Part shown: piece after piece, positions 1 to 5,558 of the stretch
Position numbering within the stretch: position 1 is the stretch's first letter
Layout of the letters: each line of letters opens with the position of its first letter
Program-made: the position numbers and the translations under genes
From: Chromatiales bacterium
Lineage (GTDB): Bacteria; Pseudomonadota; Gammaproteobacteria; CAMYNG01
NCBI GenBank assembly: GCA_027021685.1
Contig: JALUTW010000486.1
Location: 1-5,558 of the forward strand
Direction: 5' to 3'
DNA: 5,558 nt
Notes under the pieces: generated by a model
The model's input: only the letters and a program-made list of their open reading frames with translations
Told to the model about the DNA's origin: nothing
Database searches by the model: none

Positions 1-2
1 CG

Positions 3-377
3 CTGCGCGATCCCCGGGGCGGACAATGGGTGCTGGGCCAGATCCGCTGGATGCAGGCGGTGGACGAGGACCGGCTGCGCACCGGCGTGATGCTGCTGTC
101 GCGCCAGGCGCTGCCCGTGCGCGCCCGCCCCGTGGAGGCGGAGGTCCCGGCGTACCGCGGCGTGCTGGGACTCAACCATCCCCGGCCGGTGCTGTACCTG
201 CCGCGTGCCGCCGCCGCGGCCTTCGGCAGCCGCTGGCACCTGGCCCATGCCGAGGACCAGATGGTGGTGACCCTGGGCGGGACCTTTGCCGAGGCCGCCC
301 ATTTCCTGGCCCGCGAGCTGGCTCCGGCCCGGCCCCGGGCCGCGCCGGCGCCGCAGGATGCGGCCACCGCCATCTGA
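3..377 (+). CDS. C-terminal part of an unrecognised protein, possibly PilZ-like; 5' end outside window
   Basis: The reading frame is open from the first complete codon at position 3 to the TGA at 375-377 (124 residues visible), so the gene starts upstream of the window. The internal GTG at 30 sits in the middle of a conserved-looking beta-rich stretch (GQWVLGQIRWMQ, then RLRTGVMLLSR, then ALPVRARPV), so it is unlikely to be the real start. That pattern (a 'W-x-x-G-x-I/V-R-W' strand followed by 'G-V-x-L-L-S' and a 'P-V-x-x-R' strand) resembles the barrel of PilZ-related proteins that respond to cyclic di-GMP. The RxxxR and D/NxSxxG ligand motifs of a true PilZ domain are not in the visible part, so this is only a resemblance. 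The last about 20 residues are Ala/Pro/Arg-rich and look like a disordered tail. The binding-protein gene starts 17 bases downstream on the same strand, so co-transcription is possible. Confidence 0.6.
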   Translation: MRDPRGGQWVLGQIRWMQAVDEDRLRTGVMLLSRQALPVRARPVEAEVPAYRGVLGLNHPRPVLYLPRAAAAAFGSRWHLAHAEDQMVVTLGGTFAEAAHFLARELAPARPRAAPAPQDAATAI

Positions 378-382
378 TCGCC

Positions 383-388
383 TATACT
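383..388 (+). promoter_or_regulatory. Possible -10 box (TATACT) before the binding-protein gene
   Basis: TATACT matches the sigma-70 -10 consensus at five of six positions and is the only AT-rich hexamer in this stretch. It lies in the 17-base gap between the upstream stop codon and the ATG at 395. No recognisable -35 hexamer sits 16-19 bases upstream and there is no extended -10 TG, so the call is weak. A start 6-7 bases downstream of the box would fall almost exactly on the ATG. Confidence 0.2.
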
Positions 389-394
389 GGTGGC

Positions 395-1147
395 ATGCCC
401 CTGAAATCCATGGGCCCATTGAGCGCCCTGCGGCGGACCGGCTGGGCCTGGTGCCTGGCCGTGGTCCTGGCCGCGCCGGCCGCGGCCGCCGACCTGGTGA
501 TCAACTCCGGCCGCAAGGAGCCCTTCACCACCCCCGATGGACGAGGTTTCTACGATCGCCTGGTCCCGGCCTGGTTCGCGCGCCTCGGGCTTGCGGCGCG
601 CTGCGTGCGCCTGCCCTCCGAGCGTGCGCTCATCAATGCCAACGCCGGCATCGACGACGGCAACATCGCCCGCATCAAGGGCCTGGAGAAGAAATATCCC
701 AATCTGGTCCGGGTGCCTGAGGCGGTGGTGACCTTCGATTTCATGGCCTTCTCCCGCGTGGGCGAGTTCCCGGTGCAGGGCTGGGAGTCCCTGGCGCCAT
801 ACGACGTGGGGTACATCACCGGCTGGAAGATCCTGGAGAAGAACATCACCCGCGCCCGGTCCATCACCCGGGTGCGCGGCCCGGTGCAGCTGTTCGAGCT
901 GCTGGCGCGCGGGCGTGCCGACGTGGTGGTGTTCGACCGCTGGGGCGGGCTGTGGCGGCTGCGCCACGGGAACGTCCAGGCCCGGATGGTGGAGCCCCCG
1001 CTGGCCACCCGCCAGCTCTACCTTTACCTGAACCGGCGCCATGCGGCGCTGGTGCCCAGGCTGGCCGAGGCCCTGCGGGCCATGAAGGCCGACGGCAGCT
1101 ACGCGCGCATCCACGCCGAGACGCTGGACGTGCTGGTGCAGGACTGA
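395..1147 (+). CDS. Periplasmic solute-binding protein (family 3-like), probably sensory
   Basis: This is a 250-residue secreted protein. A Sec signal peptide is clear: a basic stretch at R13-R14, a hydrophobic core at about 16-27, and an Ala-rich cleavage region with a likely cut after A32, giving a mature start at D33. No lipobox is present. The mature part looks like a small family-3 substrate-binding protein: EPFTTPDGRGF..D near 42-54, LPSERAL at 73-79, a G-x-D-D-G-N-x-x-R element at 85-93, YPNLVRVPE at 101-109, and a second-lobe segment VGYITGWKI at 138-146. The canonical G-T-T loop of amino-acid binding proteins is not evident in that second-lobe segment, so the ligand may not be an ordinary amino acid. 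No permease or ATPase gene is nearby. A histidine kinase follows after 13 bases, which suggests signalling rather than import. The ATG at 395 is preceded only by GGTGG one base away; an in-frame ATG at 410 would also keep the signal peptide. Confidence 0.85.
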   Translation: MPLKSMGPLSALRRTGWAWCLAVVLAAPAAAADLVINSGRKEPFTTPDGRGFYDRLVPAWFARLGLAARCVRLPSERALINANAGIDDGNIARIKGLEKKYPNLVRVPEAVVTFDFMAFSRVGEFPVQGWESLAPYDVGYITGWKILEKNITRARSITRVRGPVQLFELLARGRADVVVFDRWGGLWRLRHGNVQARMVEPPLATRQLYLYLNRRHAALVPRLAEALRAMKADGSYARIHAETLDVLVQD

Positions 1148-1152
1148 AGGAG
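1147..1152 (+). promoter_or_regulatory. Strong Shine-Dalgarno of the histidine kinase gene
   Basis: AAGGAG lies 8 bases before the ATG at 1161 and shares its first base with the last base of the upstream TGA stop. It fixes the kinase start and makes translational coupling with the binding-protein gene likely. Confidence 0.75.
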
Positions 1153-1160
1153 CCGCACGG

Positions 1161-3005
1161 ATGTCACCCCTGGGACTCCGCCTGGGCAGCCGCACCGCGC
1201 GCCGGCTCATCTTCGCCATCGTCCTGTTCAGCTCCGCCATCACCCTGGTGGCCACCGCCATCCAGCTCTACGCCGAGTACCGCGACGACCTGGACCTCAT
1301 CGATCGCCGCCTGGAGCAGGTGCGCACCAGCTACCTCCAGGGGCTGACCCAGGCGGTGTGGGTGGCCGACCGCGAACAGATCCGGCTCATCCTGGCCGGC
1401 ATCGTGGAGCTGCCCGACGTGGTGCTGGCCCGGGTGGTGACGGAGCATGGCGATACCATCGCCGCCGGGCAGCCGGCACCGGGTGATGCCCGCCGCCGTG
1501 TCTTCGATCTCAACTACGACTACCGCGGCCGGCCGCGCCACATCGGCCGGCTGGAGGTGGAGGCCTCGCTGGCCGGGGTCTACGCGCGCCTGTGGCGCCG
1601 GGTCTGGACCATCCTGGTCTCCAACGGCATCAAGACCTTCCTCGTCGCCCTGTTCACCCTGTTCCTGTTCGAACGCCTGGTCACGCGCCACCTGGCCCGG
1701 GTGGCGGCCTTCGTCACCGCGCCCAACCTGGAGACCGACGCGCCCGCGCTCAAGCTGGATCGCCCGCCGCACCCGCCGGCCGAGGACGACGAGCTGGACA
1801 TGCTGACCCAGGCCATCAACCGCATGCGCGAGAACCTGCAGCGCTCCTTCCGGGCCCTGCGCGAGAGCGAGCAGCGCGTGCGGCTGCTGCTGGATTCCAC
1901 CGCCGAGGCCATCTACGGCATCGACCTGGAGGGCCGCTGCACCTTCGTCAATCCCGCCTGCCTGCGCATGCTGGGCTACGACCGCCCCGAGGACCTCGTG
2001 GGCCAGCCCATGCACGAGCGCATCCGCCACAGCCGCGCCGACGGCACGCCCTATCCCGCGGCCGACTGCGCCATCCGGCGGGCCATGGCGGCGGGCGAGC
2101 CCGCCCATTCGGACCAGGAGGTCCACTGGCGTGCCGACGGCACCTGCTTCCCGGTGGAGTGGTGGTGCCATCCCATCCGCCAGGATGGCCGCGTGACCGG
2201 CGCGGTGGTGGCCTTCGTGGACATCACCCGGCGGCGCCAGGACGAGGCCGAGCTGGCCCGCTACCGCGAGCGGCTGGAGGTGCTGGTGCGCGAGCGCACC
2301 GAGGCGCTGGAGTCCTTCATGTACTCGGTGTCCCACGACCTGCGCGCGCCGCTGCGTGCCATCGACGGCTTCTCCCGGATCCTGGAGGAGGACCACGGCC
2401 CGCGCCTCGACGACGACGCCCGCCGCAGCATCGAGCGCATTCGCGTCAACACCCGGCGCATGGGCCGGATGATCGATGACCTGCTCAACCTCTCGCGCCT
2501 GTCGCGCCAGCCCACGCGCACCCAGGTGGTGGACCTGTCGGCCATGGCCGCCGAGGTGATGGCCGAGCTGCGCGAGCGCGAGCCGGGGCGCGAGGTGGAG
2601 GTGCGCATCCAGCCCGGAATGCAGGCCGAGGGCGATGCCGGCCTGCTGCGGCTGCTGCTGCAGAACCTGCTGGACAACGCCTGGAAGTACACCGCCGGGT
2701 GCTCGCCCGCGGTCATCGAGTTCGGTAACCGGCGCGAAGGGGAGGAGACGGTGTTCTTCGTGCGCGACAACGGCACCGGCTTCAACATGGAGCACGCGGA
2801 CAAGCTGTTCCGGCCGTTCCAGCGCCTCCACGGCGACGAGTTCGAAGGCTCCGGCGTCGGCCTGGCCACGGTGCGGCGCATCGTGCAGCGCCACGGGGGC
2901 CGCATCTGGGGCGAGTGCGGCGACGGCGGCACCGTGTTCAGCTTCACCCTGCCCGGCGAGACGGTTCAGCTCCCCGGCAGTGCCTCGGCCTCGGGCCTGA
3001 ACTGA
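1161..3005 (+). CDS. Membrane-bound PAS sensor histidine kinase
   Basis: This is a 614-residue inner-membrane sensor kinase. In order: a cytoplasmic N-terminus; TM1 at about 15-37; a periplasmic sensor of about 110 residues (38-147) with a CHASE-like V-W-x-x-D segment around W67-D70; TM2 at about 148-170; a degenerate HAMP-like linker at 171-229 with a DELDML element; a PAS domain with PAC tail at about 235-358, ending FVDITRR; a coiled linker (about 362-384); HisKA with phospho-acceptor H392 in SVSHDLRAPLR; and a HATPase domain with N-box NLLDNAWKYT (N506), DNGTGF (536-541) and GSGVGLATV (563-571). All catalytic boxes are intact, so it should autophosphorylate. The H-box type resembles phytochrome-like kinases, which often signal to single-domain receivers; none is fused or visible nearby. 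It probably forms an operon with the upstream binding protein, its likely ligand source. About 16 residues follow the usual domain end (FSFTLP) and overlap the convergent protease gene. Confidence 0.95.
   Translation: MSPLGLRLGSRTARRLIFAIVLFSSAITLVATAIQLYAEYRDDLDLIDRRLEQVRTSYLQGLTQAVWVADREQIRLILAGIVELPDVVLARVVTEHGDTIAAGQPAPGDARRRVFDLNYDYRGRPRHIGRLEVEASLAGVYARLWRRVWTILVSNGIKTFLVALFTLFLFERLVTRHLARVAAFVTAPNLETDAPALKLDRPPHPPAEDDELDMLTQAINRMRENLQRSFRALRESEQRVRLLLDSTAEAIYGIDLEGRCTFVNPACLRMLGYDRPEDLVGQPMHERIRHSRADGTPYPAADCAIRRAMAAGEPAHSDQEVHWRADGTCFPVEWWCHPIRQDGRVTGAVVAFVDITRRRQDEAELARYRERLEVLVRERTEALESFMYSVSHDLRAPLRAIDGFSRILEEDHGPRLDDDARRSIERIRVNTRRMGRMIDDLLNLSRLSRQPTRTQVVDLSAMAAEVMAELREREPGREVEVRIQPGMQAEGDAGLLRLLLQNLLDNAWKYTAGCSPAVIEFGNRREGEETVFFVRDNGTGFNMEHADKLFRPFQRLHGDEFEGSGVGLATVRRIVQRHGGRIWGECGDGGTVFSFTLPGETVQLPGSASASGLN
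2962..3004. repeat. Inverted repeat spanning the convergent gene ends
   Basis: GTTCAG (2964-2969) is complementary to CTGAAC (2997-3002). On the plus-strand RNA the stem can extend outward by one G-U and one C-G pair. The 27-base loop is GC-rich. The structure brackets the stop codons of both the kinase and the protease, so it could act as a weak bidirectional terminator. There is no T-tract on either side, and both genes code through it, so chance is a real alternative. Confidence 0.25.
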
Positions 3006-3814
3006 TACGCTCCCCGTTCGCCCGGCGCCCGGTACAACGGCATCATCCGCGGCACCAGTTCCTGCAACGCCTCGATGCGGCTCTCGTCGGAGGGATGGGT
3101 GCTGAGGAACTCGGGCAGGCGGCCCTTGTCCAGCTTGCTCATCTTCCGCCACAGGCTCACCGCGGCGCGCGGATCGTAGCCGGCACGGGCGGCGAGTTCC
3201 ACCCCGATGCGATCGGCCTCGGCCTCTGCCCGGCGGCTGTTGGGCAGCTTGACCACCAGCGCCGCGGCCAGAGCCGCGCCGGCCAGTGCGGTGCGATCCT
3301 TGTTCTCCTTCACTGCCCAGGCGGTGACGGCGAGATCGGTGGCCAGCGCCACCGACATCTTCTCCGCCGTGTGCCGCGCCAGGGCATGGGCGATCTCGTG
3401 GCCCAGGACCTGGGCCAGTTCGTCGTCGCTGGTGGAAAGCTTTTCCACCAGGCCGCTGTACAGGGCCATGCGCCCGCCGGCCATGGCCCAGGCGTTGACG
3501 GTCTCCGGGTCGTCGATGACGTGGATGCTCCACTTCCAGTCGGCCGTCTCCGGCCGCAGGCGGATGGCCTGATGGATGAGACGCCCGGCGATGCGCCGCA
3601 CCCGGGCCCTGAGCGCGGGATCCCGGTTCAGCCTGCCTTCCCTGGCCGGGCCGGAGAGCAGCTTGAAGTAGGCCGGCTCGGAGGCGGAGATGGCGTACTC
3701 CTCCGAAACGAGCAGGAGCTGGCTGCGGCCGGTGACGGGAGCGGTGGCGCAGGCGGCCAGCAGGCCTGCCAGCAGGAGGCCCAGCAGCGGCACGAACAGG
3801 CGGCGCCCCGGCAT
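2966..3814 (-). CDS. M48-family zinc metalloprotease, lipoprotein (LoiP/BepA-like)
   Basis: This 282-residue protein has a lipoprotein signal: a basic start (R4-R5), a hydrophobic core, and lipobox L19-A-A-C22. Ala at +2 predicts outer-membrane sorting. The protease core is complete: HEIAH at 139-143 supplies two zinc-binding His residues and the catalytic Glu, and E197 in EAEAD (197-201) is the expected third ligand. FLSTHP (236-241) is the conserved downstream motif containing the His that gates the active site in BepA. N107-A-W-A-M-A-G-G matches the strand that precedes the active-site helix. Length and layout match periplasmic M48 proteases such as E. coli LoiP; there is no TPR tail as in BepA. 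The likely role is degradation of misfolded envelope proteins. The ATG at 3814 is chosen because it places the lipobox correctly; an in-frame GTG at 3886 would add 24 residues in front of the signal. No good Shine-Dalgarno precedes the ATG. The 3' end overlaps the kinase gene by 40 bases. Confidence 0.93.
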   Translation of the reverse strand: MPGRRLFVPLLGLLLAGLLAACATAPVTGRSQLLLVSEEYAISASEPAYFKLLSGPAREGRLNRDPALRARVRRIAGRLIHQAIRLRPETADWKWSIHVIDDPETVNAWAMAGGRMALYSGLVEKLSTSDDELAQVLGHEIAHALARHTAEKMSVALATDLAVTAWAVKENKDRTALAGAALAAALVVKLPNSRRAEAEADRIGVELAARAGYDPRAAVSLWRKMSKLDKGRLPEFLSTHPSDESRIEALQELVPRMMPLYRAPGERGAYQFRPEAEALPGS

Positions 3815-3815
3815 G

Positions 3816-3827
3816 GCACCATGGTGC
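3816..3827. repeat. Perfect 12-bp palindrome just before the protease start codon
   Basis: GCACCATGGTGC is a perfect 12-base palindrome separated by one base from the protease ATG (minus strand, 3814-3812). It occupies the position where a Shine-Dalgarno would be and contains an out-of-frame ATG. It could be an operator half-site pair or chance in GC-rich DNA. No function is assigned. Confidence 0.35.
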
Positions 3828-3851
3828 GCCGACGGCCGCCCGCAAGTCAAT

Positions 3852-3899
3852 GCCCCGGCACGGCCGCGCCGCGGGATCCGCGGCACCCCGTGCCGGGGC
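3852..3899 (-). terminator. GC-rich stem-loop directly after the chemoreceptor stop; possible terminator
   Basis: GCCCCGGCACGG (3852-3863) and CCGTGCCGGGGC (3888-3899) form a perfect 12-bp inverted repeat with a 24-base loop. The loop itself holds CCGCGG-GAT-CCGCGG (3869-3883), a 6-bp inner hairpin. Read on the minus strand the structure begins at the base after the chemoreceptor TGA, the usual position for a terminator. No U-run follows (the next bases are ATTGACTTG), so it is not a canonical intrinsic terminator. It may instead protect the 3' end of the mRNA or attenuate read-through into the protease gene. Confidence 0.5.
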
Positions 3900-5516
3900 T
3901 CAGACGCGGAAGCTGCCCACCAGGCGCCGCAGCTCTTCCGCCAGGCGCTCCACGTCCTGGGCGGTGGCGGCCACGTGCTCGGCGCCCTGCGCCGCCTGCA
4001 CCGACAGGGTGTTGATGGACACCACGTTCTGGTTGATCTCCTCGGCCACCGATGACTGCTCGTTGGCGGCGGAGGCGATCTGGGTGTTCATCTCCGCGAT
4101 GCGGGAGACCGCGGCGGTGATGGCCGCCAGCGCCTCGCCGGCGCGGCCCGCCTTCTCCACCGTGTGCTCGGTCTGGGTGCGGCCCTCTTCCATCGCCGCC
4201 ACCGCGGCCTTGGCCCCGGCCTGCAGGCGCTCGATGGTCTCCTGGATCTCCTCCGTGGACTGCTGGGTGCGCGAGGCCAGGGTCCGCACCTCGTCGGCCA
4301 CCACGGCGAAACCGCGCCCCTGCTCGCCGGCACGGGCCGCCTCGATGGCGGCGTTGAGCGCCAGCAGGTTGGTCTGTTCGGCGATGCCGCGGATGACGTC
4401 CAGCACCGTGCCGATGGCCTCGGCGTTCTCCTCCAGCGAATGGATGGTCCGGGCCGCCGTCCCCACCTGGTCGGCCAGCCGGTGGATGGCGTCCACCACC
4501 TCGCTCACCACCCTGCGGCCGTCGGCCGACTCGCGGTCCGCCGACTGCGCCGCCTCGGAGGCCTCGCGGGCGTGGCGCGCCACTTCCTGGACCGTGGCCG
4601 CCATCTGGTTCATGGCCGCCGCCACCTGCTCGATCTTGCTCTCCTGCTGGTTGACGTTGAGCTTGGTGTCCACCGCCAGCTCCGACATCTGCTTGGAGGA
4701 CTCGGCCAGCCGGGTGCCGGCCTCGCCCACCTCCTGCACCACGCCGTGGATCTTTTCCACGAAGCGGTTGAAGGCCCCGGCCACGCGGGCGGTCTCGTCG
4801 CGGCCATGCTCGGGCAGGCGCCGGGTGAGGTCGCCGTCGCCCGAGGCCACCTCGTCCAGTGACCTGATGATGCGCGCAAACGCCCGGCGCAGGCCGCGCG
4901 TGGCCACCCAGGCCACCACCGCGCCGCCGGCCACCGCCACCAGGGCGAGGGCCAGCGCCAGGGCCAGGGCGCTCTGCTCGCTTTCCAGCGCCGCCCGCCC
5001 GGCCGCGGCGGCCGCGGTCTCTTCCTCGCGGGAGAGCTTTTGCACCGCGATGCGCACCTTCTGCCAGTGGGGATGCTCCTGCCTGGTGAGCACGGTCAGG
5101 GCCGCCTCGCGTTCGCCGGCCTTCATCAGGTCCAGCACCTTGAGCTTGGCCGCGCGCGTCTGCTGCCAGTGATGGCCGATCTGCTTCAGGGCCGCGCGGG
5201 TCGCATCGTCGGGTGCCAGCTCCCGGGCCCGGGCATAGGCGGCATCGAAGCGGGCGATGGCCTGCGGCACCACCTGGTACGGTTTCTTCAGGTGCGGCTT
5301 GAGCACCAGATTGCGCAGCGCCACCCCGGACAGCAGTCCCTCCGCGAACATCTGCTGGTAGGCGGTCTGGCGCGCATAGTCGCCGTCCAGGAAGGCGCCG
5401 AACCGGTGTCCCACGTCGCGCAGCCCGCCCAGGGCGACCCACAGCGCGGCGGCGAACAGGACGATGACGGCGGCGAAGGCGGCGGCCAGCCGGGTAGACA
5501 GGTTGAATCGGCCCAT
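3900..5516 (-). CDS. Methyl-accepting chemotaxis protein
   Basis: This is a 538-residue transmembrane chemoreceptor. A short cytoplasmic N-terminus (RFNLSTRL) leads into TM1 (about 10-32). The periplasmic sensor spans about 33-182, looks all-helical like a four-helix-bundle domain, and includes an ALRNLVLKP segment (66-74) seen in a subset of such receptors. TM2 is at about 184-206, and HAMP at about 207-258 with a DGDLTRRLPEHGRDE stretch. The long cytoplasmic coiled coil has the hallmark hairpin tip around E380-QTNLLALNAAIEAARAGE-Q399, followed by GRGFAVVADEVRTLA; this tip contacts CheA and CheW. Candidate methylation sites are the Gln/Glu pairs near 290-292 and 486-487. There is no C-terminal CheR/CheB-docking pentapeptide; it ends LVGSFRV. 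The start is supported by GAGGA 8 bases upstream. No other chemotaxis genes are visible, so it is probably a dispersed receptor feeding a pathway encoded elsewhere. The ligand cannot be inferred. Confidence 0.97.
   Translation of the reverse strand: MGRFNLSTRLAAAFAAVIVLFAAALWVALGGLRDVGHRFGAFLDGDYARQTAYQQMFAEGLLSGVALRNLVLKPHLKKPYQVVPQAIARFDAAYARARELAPDDATRAALKQIGHHWQQTRAAKLKVLDLMKAGEREAALTVLTRQEHPHWQKVRIAVQKLSREEETAAAAAGRAALESEQSALALALALALVAVAGGAVVAWVATRGLRRAFARIIRSLDEVASGDGDLTRRLPEHGRDETARVAGAFNRFVEKIHGVVQEVGEAGTRLAESSKQMSELAVDTKLNVNQQESKIEQVAAAMNQMAATVQEVARHAREASEAAQSADRESADGRRVVSEVVDAIHRLADQVGTAARTIHSLEENAEAIGTVLDVIRGIAEQTNLLALNAAIEAARAGEQGRGFAVVADEVRTLASRTQQSTEEIQETIERLQAGAKAAVAAMEEGRTQTEHTVEKAGRAGEALAAITAAVSRIAEMNTQIASAANEQSSVAEEINQNVVSINTLSVQAAQGAEHVAATAQDVERLAEELRRLVGSFRV
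4941..4970 (-). repeat. Imperfect hexamer repeat encoding (Ala-Leu)x5 in chemoreceptor TM2
   Basis: Five consecutive units of the form GCSCTS, where S is C or G (GCCCTG, GCCCTG, GCGCTG, GCCCTC, GCCCTG on the minus strand), encode alternating Ala-Leu at residues 183-192, the start of the second membrane helix. Units of six bases would change length by two residues without a frameshift. Confidence 0.7.
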
Positions 5517-5524
5517 GACTCGTG

Positions 5525-5529
5525 TCCTC
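5525..5529 (-). promoter_or_regulatory. Shine-Dalgarno of the chemoreceptor gene
   Basis: On the minus strand GAGGA is followed by an 8-base spacer and the ATG at 5516-5514, which settles the start codon. No promoter motif, including a sigma-28 flagellar type, is visible in the roughly 40 bases left before the window edge. Confidence 0.65.
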
Positions 5530-5540
5530 GAAAGCGGGAT

Positions 5541-5558
5541 CCGGGGTGGCGCCCCCGG
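5541..5558. repeat. Short inverted repeat at the window edge
   Basis: CCGGGG (5541-5546) and CCCCGG (5553-5558) can form a 6-bp stem with a 6-base loop upstream of the chemoreceptor. It may continue past the window end. It could be the end of a terminator for a neighbouring gene or leader structure; nothing more can be said from the visible bases. Confidence 0.25.

Noticed and set aside
26..394. Upstream extension of the binding-protein frame.
   Set aside because: It would put over 120 Gly/Pro/Arg-rich residues in front of a normal signal peptide and overlap the better-supported upstream frame.
1164..3845. An 893-codon open frame on the minus strand running antisense to the whole kinase gene and through the protease gene.
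   Set aside because: Its translation is a low-complexity mix of Gly, Ala, Arg, His and Pro with no domain. It crosses two genes with clear motifs in other frames, as expected for stop-poor antisense frames at this GC content.
3822..3850. Full sigma-70 promoter for the protease from TTGACT (minus strand, 3850-3845).
   Set aside because: At 17 bases spacing the -10 position reads GCACCA, which does not resemble TATAAT. Only the -35 half is convincing, so it is not listed as a promoter.
3815..3886. GTG start at 3886 for the protease, adding 24 residues.
   Set aside because: It would bury the lipoprotein signal behind an Arg-rich extension and run through the stem-loop after the chemoreceptor gene. 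The ATG at 3814 gives a standard lipoprotein signal.
2915..4015. A 366-codon plus-strand frame covering the protease gene.
   Set aside because: It is antisense to a complete M48 protease with HEIAH and EAEAD motifs and shows no domain of its own.
3850..5172. A 440-codon plus-strand frame antisense to the chemoreceptor.
   Set aside because: The Ala/Ser/Arg-rich translation mirrors the chemoreceptor codon pattern and shows no motif or ribosome binding site.
3847..5442. A 531-codon minus-strand frame inside the chemoreceptor gene.
   Set aside because: The overlapping frame encodes a complete chemoreceptor with all hallmark motifs; this one gives Gly/Arg-rich sequence with no recognisable domain.

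Overview
The window is very GC-rich (roughly 70% by eye). Its coding regions have strongly G/C-ending third positions, and its gene families (PAS/HisKA histidine kinase, periplasmic binding protein, lipoprotein M48 protease, chemoreceptor) point to a free-living, probably motile, Gram-negative proteobacterium. A high-GC gammaproteobacterium fits best, but no gene here fixes the taxon. There are no RNA genes, insertion sequences, phage genes or CRISPR repeats.

Layout. Positions 3-377 (+) hold the 3' end of a gene that starts outside the window. Positions 395-1147 (+) encode a secreted family-3-type solute-binding protein. After 13 bases comes a membrane-bound PAS sensor histidine kinase at 1161-3005 (+). 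The kinase runs convergently into an M48 zinc-protease lipoprotein gene on the minus strand (2966-3814), and the two coding ends overlap by 40 bases. Farther right, also on the minus strand, is a methyl-accepting chemotaxis protein (3900-5516) whose start and ribosome binding site are intact. The 85-base gap between the chemoreceptor stop and the protease start holds a 12-bp-arm inverted repeat and a perfect 12-bp palindrome. Only about 40 bases upstream of the chemoreceptor are visible.

How the genes relate. The binding protein and the kinase form a tight two-gene unit with no transporter genes beside it. The simplest reading is a sensory pair in which the binding protein presents a small ligand to the kinase's periplasmic domain. 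No response regulator is visible. The chemoreceptor is a second, independent sensory protein. The protease probably does envelope quality control and has no obvious link to its neighbours.

Nothing in the window is clear evidence of an undescribed system. The most useful leads are the binding protein/kinase pair, the overlapping convergent gene ends, and the structured leader in front of the protease gene.
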